Below the pieces are notes generated by a model. That model saw only the letters and a program-made list of their open reading frames with translations, was not told the DNA's origin and made no database searches. A program made the translations under genes and the position numbers. A stretch of DNA of 64,000 nucleotides, from assembly GCA_965230415.1 (NCBI GenBank), contig CBDDKZ010000005.1, positions 992,001-1,056,000 on the forward strand, read 5' to 3'. This document shows positions 54,980 through 63,279 of the stretch, piece after piece; position 1 is the stretch's first letter, and every line of letters begins with the position of its first letter. This DNA comes from CBDDKZ01 sp965230415 (GTDB lineage Bacteria > Bacteroidota > Bacteroidia > Cytophagales > JAAEPT01).

Positions 54980-55852
54980 ATGAAACATGAACAAGCCCTT
55001 GGGAAAAATGGATTAGTCTATTATCCCAAAGACATTTTTAATATCAACAAACTTGTTGATATGCGATATCACGGTTTAACCGATTTAGACAAGCAATTCG
55101 AGTTAATTGCGGTAAATGGAGAAAAGAAAAAATACTTTAGATTCAAGCATTCGCCAGGGAAAGACCTTACACGTTCTGAAAATAACCCAAGCCATGAAAA
55201 AGTTAAGAATGAACTCTTTGACCTACTATTAGAAAAAAAGTCTTTGAGAGTATATACAAATGAGTTTATCAACTATACTAATGAGGATGGAGAAGAGGTT
55301 ACAAAAAGAGCAGCAAAAACTATTATAAACCTCACAGAAGGTGAGTACTCTACCTATTCTTGGAAAAAAGAAGCATTCAAAAGAACAGATAAAGAAGAAT
55401 ATACTCTTTTCGATATCTGTGGTTTTCCGAGCGATGTTCCGTTTGCTACATCAGCAAAACCTATCATCATCTTTGAGCTAATTGTAAGCCACTTCGTTAA
55501 AGAGCCTGTTTTTAAATTCCTATGCAACGATTCCGATATCAACTATACTTTAGCATTCTTTATCTATATCCCTGAGAATACAATCCATAGAAACAACTAT
55601 AACTTTTATTGGAACGAGATAAATGAAAAGGGTGATAATTTATCTATAAGAATAACTCAATTCATTGATAATGGGTATTTCCATTCAAACGAACACCCAA
55701 TTAAAGGATTAGGTGATGAGTCAAGCGAAGATATAGGTTTCATTAGACCACATAAAGAATCTTTTTCTGACTTATCAGAATATTGGGAAAAGCATTACTT
55801 ATTTGTAAAAGAGAGGTATTTTAAAACTGCAATTAAGAAGCTTAAACAATAA
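54980..55852 (+). CDS. hypothetical protein, possible PD-(D/E)XK-type nuclease
   Basis: The 290-residue product has no clear family. Two features resemble CoiA-like restriction endonuclease folds: an N-terminal helix rich in acidic and Lys residues (NPSHEKVKNELFDLLLEKK, about 72-92) and, after a helical spacer, TLFDICGF followed by PIIIFELIVSHFVK (about 145-180), a D...(D/E)-x-x-x-S layout. The Lys usually expected after the second acid is not in place, so this is a weak suggestion. It follows the XRE gene directly and precedes the ABC three-component genes by 57 bp. Confidence 0.4.
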   Translation: MKHEQALGKNGLVYYPKDIFNINKLVDMRYHGLTDLDKQFELIAVNGEKKKYFRFKHSPGKDLTRSENNPSHEKVKNELFDLLLEKKSLRVYTNEFINYTNEDGEEVTKRAAKTIINLTEGEYSTYSWKKEAFKRTDKEEYTLFDICGFPSDVPFATSAKPIIIFELIVSHFVKEPVFKFLCNDSDINYTLAFFIYIPENTIHRNNYNFYWNEINEKGDNLSIRITQFIDNGYFHSNEHPIKGLGDESSEDIGFIRPHKESFSDLSEYWEKHYLFVKERYFKTAIKKLKQ

Positions 55853-55909
55853 GACTTTATGTCAAAGTTTCACCTAGGATAAACTTTTAAACTTAATTAT
55901 CTTTGGGTA

Positions 55910-56851
55910 ATGGATTATCGCCTTGACCAATTACACGATTCTGAATTTGAGCAACTAGTTAACACTATTTGTCAAAAGGTTCTTGGTACAGGTTCGGTAT
56001 CGTTCGCTGAAGGGAAAGACGGTGGAAAAGATGGGAAATTCACAGGTACAGCCCAAAACTTCCCTTCAACTGCTTCACCTTGGAAAGGTAAATTCATAAT
56101 TCAAGCTAAACATACTTCCAATCCTATAGCTTCATGCTCTGACAGTTCCTTTGAGACATTAGTTAATGGTGAAATAAAGAAGATTAAAAAGTTAAAAGCC
56201 AACAACCAAATTGACAACTACATCCTATTTACGAACAGGAAGTATACAGGAATCAAGGGAGATAATTTGGTCGAGGAAATTAAAAAGCAAACAGGATTAG
56301 ATAACGTTATCCTATTAGGTAAGGAGAAAATTAATAATGACTACCTGAACCCTAACAAGGATATTGTTCGACAATACAAACTTGATTTAGCTCATATCCC
56401 TTTCAGCTTCTCAGATGAAGAAATCAAAACAATAATTATTGGATTTAAAGATTATGTCAAAAGTAAACCTGATGCAATCACTTCTAAATCTGAAGAATTA
56501 CGCTACGATTTTTCTCACATTGAGAAAGACAAAAAGAATGAAAAGAACCAACTGAGTGAGGATTATTATAAGCAACATATTTTAGAACACTCGTTACAAG
56601 AATTTGATAAAATATCATCCTTCCTGAATAACCCTATAAATGAAGAATTAAAGGATTACTACTACGATACTGCTGCTGAGTTAAATCAAATGATAACTTT
56701 AAAAAGAGAAAACTTTGATGCTTTTGAAGAGCTATTTGTTTTTATTTATAAGAAGGTTTGCGATGGTCAACAGAACATGTTAGGATTAAAACGACATGTT
56801 ATGACTTTTCTCCATTATATGTATGTAGAATGTGAAATTGGTAAAAAATGA
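55910..56851 (+). CDS. ABC three-component system nuclease-like subunit
   Basis: A 313-residue protein. Residues about 1-140 look like a restriction-endonuclease (Mrr-like) fold: FEQLVNTICQKVLG, EGKDGGKDGKF (acidic motif) and FIIQAKH (the Q-x-K motif). The C-terminal part (about 190-313) is helical and resembles the C-terminal domains of ABC-3C systems. Its 3' end overlaps the middle component by 4 bp. The three genes are the organisation described for ABC-3C defence systems by computational work; the nuclease assignment is mine from motifs. Confidence 0.75.
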   Translation: MDYRLDQLHDSEFEQLVNTICQKVLGTGSVSFAEGKDGGKDGKFTGTAQNFPSTASPWKGKFIIQAKHTSNPIASCSDSSFETLVNGEIKKIKKLKANNQIDNYILFTNRKYTGIKGDNLVEEIKKQTGLDNVILLGKEKINNDYLNPNKDIVRQYKLDLAHIPFSFSDEEIKTIIIGFKDYVKSKPDAITSKSEELRYDFSHIEKDKKNEKNQLSEDYYKQHILEHSLQEFDKISSFLNNPINEELKDYYYDTAAELNQMITLKRENFDAFEELFVFIYKKVCDGQQNMLGLKRHVMTFLHYMYVECEIGKK

Positions 56852-57090
56852 TTAAGCCTGATAGACATACTAACCCTGATACGTCAGTCTTGAATATTGG
56901 AGCATTCATTTTAAACAAAATTAAATCCTCTACTACTATATCATATGAGGAATTAATGACTGCTGTCGTCGATGGATTAGGTAAACCTGCTCAGGAAAAC
57001 TACCCATACGCCCTGAATTTCCTTTACCTATTGGGTAAGATTGAATACATTGAATCTTTAGACTCTTTTAAGTACAATGCAGCTAAGTAA
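56848..57090 (+). CDS. ABC three-component system middle component (MC6-like)
   Basis: An 80-residue protein of the small middle component type: MIKPDRHTNPDTSVLNIGAF near the start and YALNFLYLLGKIEY near the end, as in the MC6-like family that occurs between a variable subunit and a DUF2326 ATPase. It overlaps both neighbours (4 bp and 14 bp). It probably links the ATPase with the nuclease-like subunit. Confidence 0.8.
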   Translation: MIKPDRHTNPDTSVLNIGAFILNKIKSSTTISYEELMTAVVDGLGKPAQENYPYALNFLYLLGKIEYIESLDSFKYNAAK

Positions 57091-58888
57091 ATTATATAGT
57101 AACCAAGAGAGTTTTAAGAACATTAAATTTAACCTGAATGGTTTAAACGTAATTTATGCTGAAGTAAAGTCTGAGGAAAAAGAAAAAAAGAACTCTCATG
57201 ATTTAGGTAAAACTAAGTTTGCTGAAATCATTGACTTTCTACTTTTAAAAGAGATTAACAAAGACCATTTCTTATTAAAAATTAAAGACAAAAGTAAGTC
57301 TATTTTTGAAGATTTTGAGTTTTACTTAGAACTCTATCTTAACTCAGGAAAGTACCTAACGATTAGACGAGGAGTAGCTGAAAACACAAAGATTTCATTT
57401 TCAATATCTGATAGTTCAACACAAGAATTTACACCACCTACTGAATGGTTTGAAGAGAAATTAGCTATCAAAAAGTCAAAGGAATTACTAGAAAGACTTA
57501 TTGCTTTTGACTTTTTTTCAAACAAACCTTACGGTTACAGAAAAGCGATTAGTTACTCGCTCAGAAGACAAGATGACTTCAAAGATGTCTACAAGCTTAA
57601 TAAGTTTTCAAGAGGAGCAGACATTGATTGGAAACCATTTATGTTTGACCTATTAGGTTTTGATGGAAACTTATTACGATTAAAGTATCAAAGTGACAAC
57701 CAAATAGACGATATCAAATCCTACGTCAAAAAGCTTAAAAACGAGTTCTCTGTCAATGTTGATGAACGTGATACTATAGTTGCCGAAAAACAATTTATAG
57801 AATCGGATTATGCTGAAATTGAAGAGAAAATAGACAGATTCAACTTCTACGAAAAAGATAAGGAATTAATAAAAAATGGAGTTGAAGAAATTGAGAATAG
57901 AATCAATGACCTCAACAGTTCTTCTTACTTACTCAACTTTGAAATTGATAAACTCAATTCTTCAATTGGTAAGAAATTCCAATTCAATATAAAGAAGGTT
58001 AAAAAGGTATTCGATGAAACAGAATTATACTTCCCTGATGCCTTAGCAGCCGATTATACTGAACTTCAAAAGTTCAACAAGAAGATAACTTCAGAAAGAG
58101 ATAAACTACTTAAAGAAACTCTTAAAAAGAAAGAAGAAGAGCTTCAAAACATCAATTCCGAATTAGAAGAACTAAACAAGGAAAGAGAAACTCTTCTATC
58201 TACATTAACCGATTCTGATACTTTTACAAAGTTTAAATCTTATCAAAAAGACCTTGTAAAAGTAGAAGGAAAACTCTTAAAGTTTCAGGAAAAAATTGAC
58301 ACCATTGATAAAATCATTGGTAAAGAAGAAGAGATAGAAGAGCTTCAGCTTCAAATTAAAGCTACTACAGAAAAGGTTAAATCACTTTTTCAAAAAACTA
58401 GTGAAAACAATAGATACAACGAAATTAGAGCTAGTTTCCGAAGATTCTATCAAACTATCATGGATGAAAATGCAATTCTTTCTTGGAAGTTAAATGGAGA
58501 AGGAAACGTTGACTTTATCCCTCCAAAAGTTACTTCAAAACTTATGGAAGATGTTGCTACAGCTAAAGACGAAGGAAACACTTATATGAAACTACTCTGT
58601 GTTGCTTTTGACTTAGCTCTAATCTCATCCTACAACAAGGAATCATACTATAGGTTTGTTTATCATGATGATGTTCTATCTCAACAAGATAATGGAATCA
58701 AACACCGCTTACTTGAATTGATTAATAAGCAATTCAAAAAGGTAAACTATCAATATATACTATCAGTAATCAAGTCTGACCTTCCAACTAATGAGGAGAA
58801 CAATTTAGAAGAGTTTGCTGATGAAGAAATTGTTTTAAAGCTACATGATAAGGATGCTTCAGGTACTTTATTTGGTTTTGAATTTTAG
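57077..58888 (+). CDS. DUF2326 ABC/SMC-like ATPase of the three-component system
   Basis: A 603-residue protein with Walker A in NSHDLGKTKF (about 32-42), a long central coiled coil (about 215-450), and a C-terminal ATPase half with a Walker B-like FVYHDDVLSQQD (about 530). The DUF2326 family belongs to the RecN/SMC-like ABC ATPases. The last gene of the defence cluster, whose end is 167 bp from the right core. Confidence 0.85.
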   Translation: MQLSKLYSNQESFKNIKFNLNGLNVIYAEVKSEEKEKKNSHDLGKTKFAEIIDFLLLKEINKDHFLLKIKDKSKSIFEDFEFYLELYLNSGKYLTIRRGVAENTKISFSISDSSTQEFTPPTEWFEEKLAIKKSKELLERLIAFDFFSNKPYGYRKAISYSLRRQDDFKDVYKLNKFSRGADIDWKPFMFDLLGFDGNLLRLKYQSDNQIDDIKSYVKKLKNEFSVNVDERDTIVAEKQFIESDYAEIEEKIDRFNFYEKDKELIKNGVEEIENRINDLNSSSYLLNFEIDKLNSSIGKKFQFNIKKVKKVFDETELYFPDALAADYTELQKFNKKITSERDKLLKETLKKKEEELQNINSELEELNKERETLLSTLTDSDTFTKFKSYQKDLVKVEGKLLKFQEKIDTIDKIIGKEEEIEELQLQIKATTEKVKSLFQKTSENNRYNEIRASFRRFYQTIMDENAILSWKLNGEGNVDFIPPKVTSKLMEDVATAKDEGNTYMKLLCVAFDLALISSYNKESYYRFVYHDDVLSQQDNGIKHRLLELINKQFKKVNYQYILSVIKSDLPTNEENNLEEFADEEIVLKLHDKDASGTLFGFEF

Positions 58889-58935
58889 AAAAGTATCACA
58901 TTTTTCAGTTCTCGATAGTTATATAACCGCAAAAC

Positions 58936-58994
58936 TAACGCAAATCGTATCCTAAGGATAAAAAACGGAAATTATTCCGTAAATTTTCCGTAAA
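58936..58994. repeat. candidate integrase arm-type sites, right end
   Basis: TAACGCAA at 58936-58943, ACGGAAA (inverted) at 58965-58971, TTCCGTAAA at 58975-58983 and TTTTCCGTAAA at 58984-58994. The motifs are the same as those at 21702-21764 and lie about 60 bp inside the right core. Confidence 0.5.
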
Positions 58995-59047
58995 CAAAAC
59001 AAATCCCCCTGTAAAAACACCCTATATAACGCTATCAGAGGTTATTA

Positions 59048-59113
59048 TTATATGATTGCCCAATCATACATGCACCAGGCATTAATGATTTTCTTATTAT
59101 TCTTTTCCAGCAT
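59048..59113 (-). pseudogene. displaced original 5' end of the MFS transporter gene
   Basis: From an ATG at 59113 the frame reads MLEKNNKKIINAWCMYDWA, then two element-encoded Ile codons and a stop at 59048-59050. It is the chromosomal start of the gene that now begins at 21617, cut off by the insertion. Its ATG lies 18 bp after the exbD stop, so the MFS gene was once the next gene of the exb operon. Confidence 0.88.
59056..59077. repeat. right attachment core (22 bp direct repeat)
   Basis: Identical to 21554-21575. It marks the right junction of the integrated element, with chromosomal sequence to its right. Confidence 0.9.
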
Positions 59114-59131
59114 TCAATATGGGTACGAGAT

Positions 59132-59596
59132 CTAATATAAAGGATCTCCTTTGTATGTTACGTACAAAATACGACGTGCATTTACTTCTCTAAGCTTCTT
59201 TTCAACGTCAGTTAACAAACCGATCTCCGCATCTCTATCAATTTTTAAAACGACCGTCAGCTTATTTGCCAAATCACCGAGTTGATCTTTTTTCTCAATG
59301 ACGTAATTAGGAATTTCTTCGATAGCAAAAAAGCGGTCTTCTATTTGAACACGAGCTTCAGTTCCGTCCGATTCATTAACAGGTTTACCTATAAGAATAG
59401 TAATTACGGCGTTCTTTTGTTCAGCTTCTTGCAGGTTCTTCGCTTTTGGCAAGGTATTTTGCACCAAGAGATCAGATGGTTTAACTACTGTTACCACCAT
59501 AAAAAAGAACAAGAGAATGAAGATAATATCGGGCAAAGCCGTGGTAGGAATTTCCTGAGAACCCGACCTTGTTTTTTTCCCTTTAAATCTTGACAT
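59132..59596 (-). CDS. exbD: ExbD/TolR-family biopolymer transport protein
   Basis: A 154-residue ExbD-type protein: a short cytoplasmic start, one membrane segment (about 20-42; ALPDIIFILLFFFMVVTVV) with the proton-carrying Asp (about 24), and a periplasmic domain. It works with ExbB to use the proton gradient for outer-membrane transport. Its stop is 18 bp from the displaced MFS start, and it starts 16 bp downstream of the other exbD gene. Confidence 0.92.
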   Translation of the reverse strand: MSRFKGKKTRSGSQEIPTTALPDIIFILLFFFMVVTVVKPSDLLVQNTLPKAKNLQEAEQKNAVITILIGKPVNESDGTEARVQIEDRFFAIEEIPNYVIEKKDQLGDLANKLTVVLKIDRDAEIGLLTDVEKKLREVNARRILYVTYKGDPLY

Positions 59597-59612
59597 AATT
59601 TTAAATAATTAC

Positions 59613-60158
59613 TTATTGTTTCGATTCCGCCTTCGAAAGTTGGAACGGATAAGCTTCTTTAGCTTTCAAAATTAATTTGGCGTCTGATTTTTCCTTTTTA
59701 TCCAGAGTCATAAACTCTTCAATTGTCAAATTAACCGACTCTGCACGCAATTCCTGATAGGCGGCCTTCAATTCATGTAGTACTGCCAGAAAGCGTTCGT
59801 AGGTAGCACCTCTGTCAGCTCTGTAGGACACAATAGCTTCGTTCGGATTATCGGACAAGCTCGGATTTACTCCATTATTGGATAAAAACTCCTTGGCAAA
59901 AGATTTTAAATTGGCCACATCAAAAGGCTCATCTTCTACCACCAGTTTATTATTCGAATACAACACCACTTTCAGAATATTTCTATCGTGTTTTTTAACA
60001 TCGATAGGTTCTTCCACTTTGGGCGGCAACGGAAATTTAATTCCTTCCTCACTTTGTATAGTTGTAACAACGAGGAAGAAAATTAAAAGCAAGAAGGCGA
60101 TATCTGCCATAGAACTTGCTTGAATTTCCGGTATGCTTCTATCTTTTCCTTTAGGCAT
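59613..60158 (-). CDS. exbD: ExbD/TolR-family biopolymer transport protein, second copy
   Basis: A 181-residue ExbD-like protein with the membrane segment about 15-37 (MADIAFLLLIFFLVVTTI), conserved Asp about 19, and a longer periplasmic part than the neighbouring copy. Tandem exbD genes are usual in Bacteroidota exb operons. The start codon overlaps the preceding stop by one base (TAATG). Confidence 0.92.
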   Translation of the reverse strand: MPKGKDRSIPEIQASSMADIAFLLLIFFLVVTTIQSEEGIKFPLPPKVEEPIDVKKHDRNILKVVLYSNNKLVVEDEPFDVANLKSFAKEFLSNNGVNPSLSDNPNEAIVSYRADRGATYERFLAVLHELKAAYQELRAESVNLTIEEFMTLDKKEKSDAKLILKAKEAYPFQLSKAESKQ

Positions 60159-60856
60159 TACTTAAATAACTTGCTAATTTCACTATAGAGTATTCCGACA
60201 AATGCTATCCCGGCCAATATCCATGTCATTATTATGAGTCCACCGGAGAATGTCACGTCCTCAGGTGTTACATTTGCCTGCAATTGCGCTGGGCTCACTT
60301 CACTACCGGCAACTGACTTCGAAATGAAGAAAATGATAATAAGCAACAAAACCGATCCTCCGGTAATTGCCAACCCTTTCCAATCTCCTCCTACAGCTTT
60401 GAACACCGCATAACCAATCGGCACTAACAAGGCCACACCTATTGTAACAAAGAAAAATATCCATGCTACATTTAACAGCGCACCTGTTTCGCCAACAGTA
60501 TTGCCATCACTTTCAAGTACCTTCAAATCGTTCTCCAATTTTTGGTACTTACCTTCTTCATACTTTTTTTGCAGCTCTTCTTTCTCTTGCTTTTCTGCCG
60601 CTGTCAATTCTTTGTAAACAGCACCGCGTTGTTCATTTATTTTACGCAATTGCTCGTTAGCCGCCTTTTCTTCTTTTATAGAAGTGGCTATTTCATCCTG
60701 ACGTTTACCTTTATAAGCGTCATAATCTTGCCAGGGTGCCTGATCATGTACACGAACGTAAGTAGTGCTGTTGTACATCACAAGTGCAATAACTAACAAC
60801 AAGGCAGTAAGACCTAGTATACCTACAAATCCAAATTTCTGAAACTTACTATACAT
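60158..60856 (-). CDS. hypothetical membrane protein of the exb operon
   Basis: A 232-residue protein with a membrane segment near the start (about 12-30), a charged coiled-coil segment (about 55-110) and three further membrane segments (about 127-150, 162-180, 203-228). It is always found between exbB and exbD in related Bacteroidota operons as far as I know, but its role is not established. It is co-transcribed with the exb genes. Confidence 0.75.
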   Translation of the reverse strand: MYSKFQKFGFVGILGLTALLLVIALVMYNSTTYVRVHDQAPWQDYDAYKGKRQDEIATSIKEEKAANEQLRKINEQRGAVYKELTAAEKQEKEELQKKYEEGKYQKLENDLKVLESDGNTVGETGALLNVAWIFFFVTIGVALLVPIGYAVFKAVGGDWKGLAITGGSVLLLIIIFFISKSVAGSEVSPAQLQANVTPEDVTFSGGLIIMTWILAGIAFVGILYSEISKLFK

Positions 60857-60883
60857 AGTAATAAAATGCTTTTAAATTCTTGA

Positions 60884-61786
60884 TTATGCCTGATCGTTAA
60901 GCACTTCTTCCCCGATAAGCATATCAACAAATAAGATCGAAGCTTCATCCATGTCATTCACAATGGAATCGATCTTACTTACACAGTAGTTGTAGAATAC
61001 CTGTAGGATTACAGCTACAACCAATCCGGCAACAGTTGTTAATAAGGCCGTTTTAATACCACGGGCGATCTTGTCAATTTCAATGGTTTTCGCTTCCTGA
61101 ATTTCTGTAAAGGCATCGATCATACCAATTACCGTACCCATGAACCCAAACATCGGTGCCAGTGAAATAAATAAGGCGATCCATATCAATCCTTTTTCCA
61201 GTTTACCCATTTCTACTGCCCCATAGGCAAGTATTGACTTTTCAACCGACTCGGCACCTTCAGATACACGTACCAGGCCTTGTGAAAATATGGAAGCTAC
61301 CGGACCAGGAGTACTTGCACATACTTCTCTGGCTGCGTCTACGCCACCAGCACGTAAGGCATCCTGAGTTCCGCTTAATAATTTTTTGGTATTAGTAGTT
61401 GCTAAATTCAGGGCGATGATTCTTTCAATAGATACTGCCAGACCTAAAATTAAGCATATCAAAACGATACTCATGAAACCAACTCCACCTTCAATGAACT
61501 TATCCTTAACTTCCTGATGAATCTGAGTAAATCCTCCTTCATCGTTCGATGCCTCGGCAACTGCAGGAGTTTCTTCTTTTTCAGGTTCCTCCTCCACGGC
61601 AGGAGCTTCTTCTTCAACAACCTCTTCCACTGCATTTGAATCTGCTGAAGCTTCGGCGTTAGAATCTACCATTTCTACATTTTCCTCTTCGTTCCACCCT
61701 TCTTCATTTTCTGTTTGGGCTCTTAAAGAAGGTTGTACCATCAACATGATACCTGAAAGAAGTGCAATTGAAAAAAGCTTTTTCAT
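60884..61786 (-). CDS. exbB: ExbB/TolQ/MotA-family proton channel protein
   Basis: A 300-residue protein with a signal peptide (1-23, ending LRAQ), an acidic Ala/Glu/Val-rich linker (about 28-85) and the three membrane segments of the ExbB family (about 100-122, 198-220, 240-265; GFMGTVIGMIDAF and LLTTVAGLVVAV). The acidic periplasmic extension is common in Bacteroidota ExbB. First gene of the exb operon; it begins 26 bp before the minus-strand tRNA's 3' end. Confidence 0.93.
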   Translation of the reverse strand: MKKLFSIALLSGIMLMVQPSLRAQTENEEGWNEEENVEMVDSNAEASADSNAVEEVVEEEAPAVEEEPEKEETPAVAEASNDEGGFTQIHQEVKDKFIEGGVGFMSIVLICLILGLAVSIERIIALNLATTNTKKLLSGTQDALRAGGVDAAREVCASTPGPVASIFSQGLVRVSEGAESVEKSILAYGAVEMGKLEKGLIWIALFISLAPMFGFMGTVIGMIDAFTEIQEAKTIEIDKIARGIKTALLTTVAGLVVAVILQVFYNYCVSKIDSIVNDMDEASILFVDMLIGEEVLNDQA

Positions 61787-61811
61787 GTTTTTAATTTTTA
61801 CTTAATACCTG

Positions 61812-61898
61812 CGGAGAGAGAGGGATTCGAACCCCCGTGACAGTTTCCCGTCAACACGCTTTCCAAGCGTGCGCCTTAAGCCACTCGGCCACCTCTCC
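61812..61898 (-). tRNA. tRNA-Ser (anticodon GGA)
   Basis: An 87-nt tRNA on the minus strand. The acceptor stem GGAGAGG pairs with TCTCTCC (one G-T), the anticodon loop is CTTGGAAAGC with GGA (Ser, UCC/UCU codons), there is a long variable arm as in class II tRNAs (GACGGGAAACTGTC), and a T loop TTCGAAT. The 3' CCA is not encoded. Confidence 0.95.
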
Positions 61899-62202
61899 AA
61901 ATTTTATTTACGGTGAGATGAAACCGGTTCTATTTTCATTACCTCCGTCAATATTGCTTATAAATTTATTAACGTTTTATTAAACCAAATTATAATCTCA
62001 ACACGTTCGTCGAGCTCACATCATTTGAACTTCCATTCAAACGGTATGAGTTGCTAAATAATTATTTTTCCTTCCAATATCCAAGATATTTTCAATTTTT
62101 AAAGAGAAACACCTCAATTATTATATCAGCATCTTGTTTTTGTTATCATTCTGCAAATTCGCCCCTTCTAAACGACTTGCTTTACTGTTTATTGCACAGT
62201 GT
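61899..62202. other. non-coding stretch between tRNA-Ser and asparaginase gene
   Basis: About 304 bp, A+T-rich. It must contain the promoter of the tRNA. I see no gene, clear hairpin terminator or repeat in it. Confidence 0.5.
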
Positions 62203-63279
62203 TCAGGTACTTGTTTCTGTGAGTTCACCACTAATCGACTTCTGCAGCCAATGTTTTATTTCGTGGGTACTGTAATTAGAACATAGAAATTGCATTTTGG
62301 TCACGGCTGCTTCTATGGTCATATCCGCACCATTCACCACTCCATTTTCCTCGAATGCAGCACTTGAGCTATATATGCCTGAAAGCACCCTGCCACTTTC
62401 GCACTGAGACACATTTAATACTGGGACATTTTTATCGCTCAATTCCCTAAGTAATTTTATAAACCAATCATCAGAGTACATATTTCCTGCGCCAAATGAT
62501 TCAATGATAAGCCCTTCTACCTCATCATTAAATAATAGCTTATTTAAGAGTCCTTCTGACAGTCCCGGAAACAAACGAACAACCATGACATTAGCATCCA
62601 TTTTTCGATGCGTTTTTAATGAAGTGGTGCTATTTCTGTACAGTGCCTTTTTATTATATTCTATCGTTACGCCGGCATGCGCCAGCACCGGATAGTTCTC
62701 TGTTTTAAAAGCGTCGAAGTGCGTACTTTCAACTTTCTTCGCCCGATTACCTCTTAGGAGTAAGCCATTGAAATAAATGACAACCTCCTGTACCAATGCC
62801 TCTCCACCCTCTTTTTGAGCGGCAATTTCAAGTGAGGTCAATACATTTGCCCGCGCATCGTTTCGTGGCACCCCTATAGGGAGTTGCGCTCCGGTAAATA
62901 CCACAGGCTTAGTAATTCCTTCCAGCAGAAAGCTCAGCGCCGAAGCCGAATAAGCCATCGTATCTGTTCCGTGTAAAATGACAAATCCATTATATCGCTT
63001 ATAATTTTCTCTAATTATTTCTGCCAGGCCTACCCAAATCTCCGGTTTCATATCGGCTGAATCAACCAATGTGTCCAGGGTAATTACGTCTATGGGACAT
63101 TTAAAATCTTCCAGTTCAGGAATAAAGTCGCGAATTTGTCTAAAAGAAAAAGGGAGCAATAAGCCGGAATGTGGGTCTTTCTGCATTCCTAGCGTTCCAC
63201 CTGTATATATCATCAACAAACCACAGTCACCCTCGACATTTTGAATGGCAATACGATGATATTTGAGTGAATCTGTCAT
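62203..63279 (-). CDS. ansA: type I L-asparaginase
   Basis: The ATG at 63279 (MTDSLKYHRIAIQN) overlaps the TatD stop by one base (TAATG), so I prefer it to a codon 18 bp upstream. The 358-residue product has the two active-site Thr motifs, MIYTGGTLGM (about 27) and LHGTDTMAYSASAL (about 105), and FTGAQLPIG. Cytoplasmic type I enzymes hydrolyse asparagine to aspartate and ammonia. It is translationally coupled to the upstream tatD gene. Confidence 0.93.
   Translation of the reverse strand: MTDSLKYHRIAIQNVEGDCGLLMIYTGGTLGMQKDPHSGLLLPFSFRQIRDFIPELEDFKCPIDVITLDTLVDSADMKPEIWVGLAEIIRENYKRYNGFVILHGTDTMAYSASALSFLLEGITKPVVFTGAQLPIGVPRNDARANVLTSLEIAAQKEGGEALVQEVVIYFNGLLLRGNRAKKVESTHFDAFKTENYPVLAHAGVTIEYNKKALYRNSTTSLKTHRKMDANVMVVRLFPGLSEGLLNKLLFNDEVEGLIIESFGAGNMYSDDWFIKLLRELSDKNVPVLNVSQCESGRVLSGIYSSSAAFEENGVVNGADMTIEAAVTKMQFLCSNYSTHEIKHWLQKSISGELTETST

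Larger units (their letters stand above)
21554..59077. mobile_element. 37.5 kb integrative element with metal-resistance and defence cargo
   Basis: The bounds are the two copies of the 22 bp core. A tyrosine recombinase gene lies 187 bp inside the left end. The interior has a serine recombinase, a primase/VirE-type ATPase, an IS481-family insertion and cargo typical of islands, and is visibly more A+T-rich than the flanks. The element inserted into the 5' part of the MFS gene and separated it from the exb operon. No relaxase, coupling protein or type IV secretion gene is seen, so it is an integrative, possibly mobilisable, island rather than a complete conjugative element. Confidence 0.88.

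Noticed and set aside
55898..55905. TATCTTTG as a -7 box for the ABC three-component genes
   Set aside because: It lies 4 bp before the start codon, so transcription would begin inside or at the gene, and no -33 box is found at a normal distance.
21554..59077. Conjugative transposon
   Set aside because: No relaxase, coupling protein, VirB4 or other conjugation gene is visible in the interval, only integration, replication and cargo genes.
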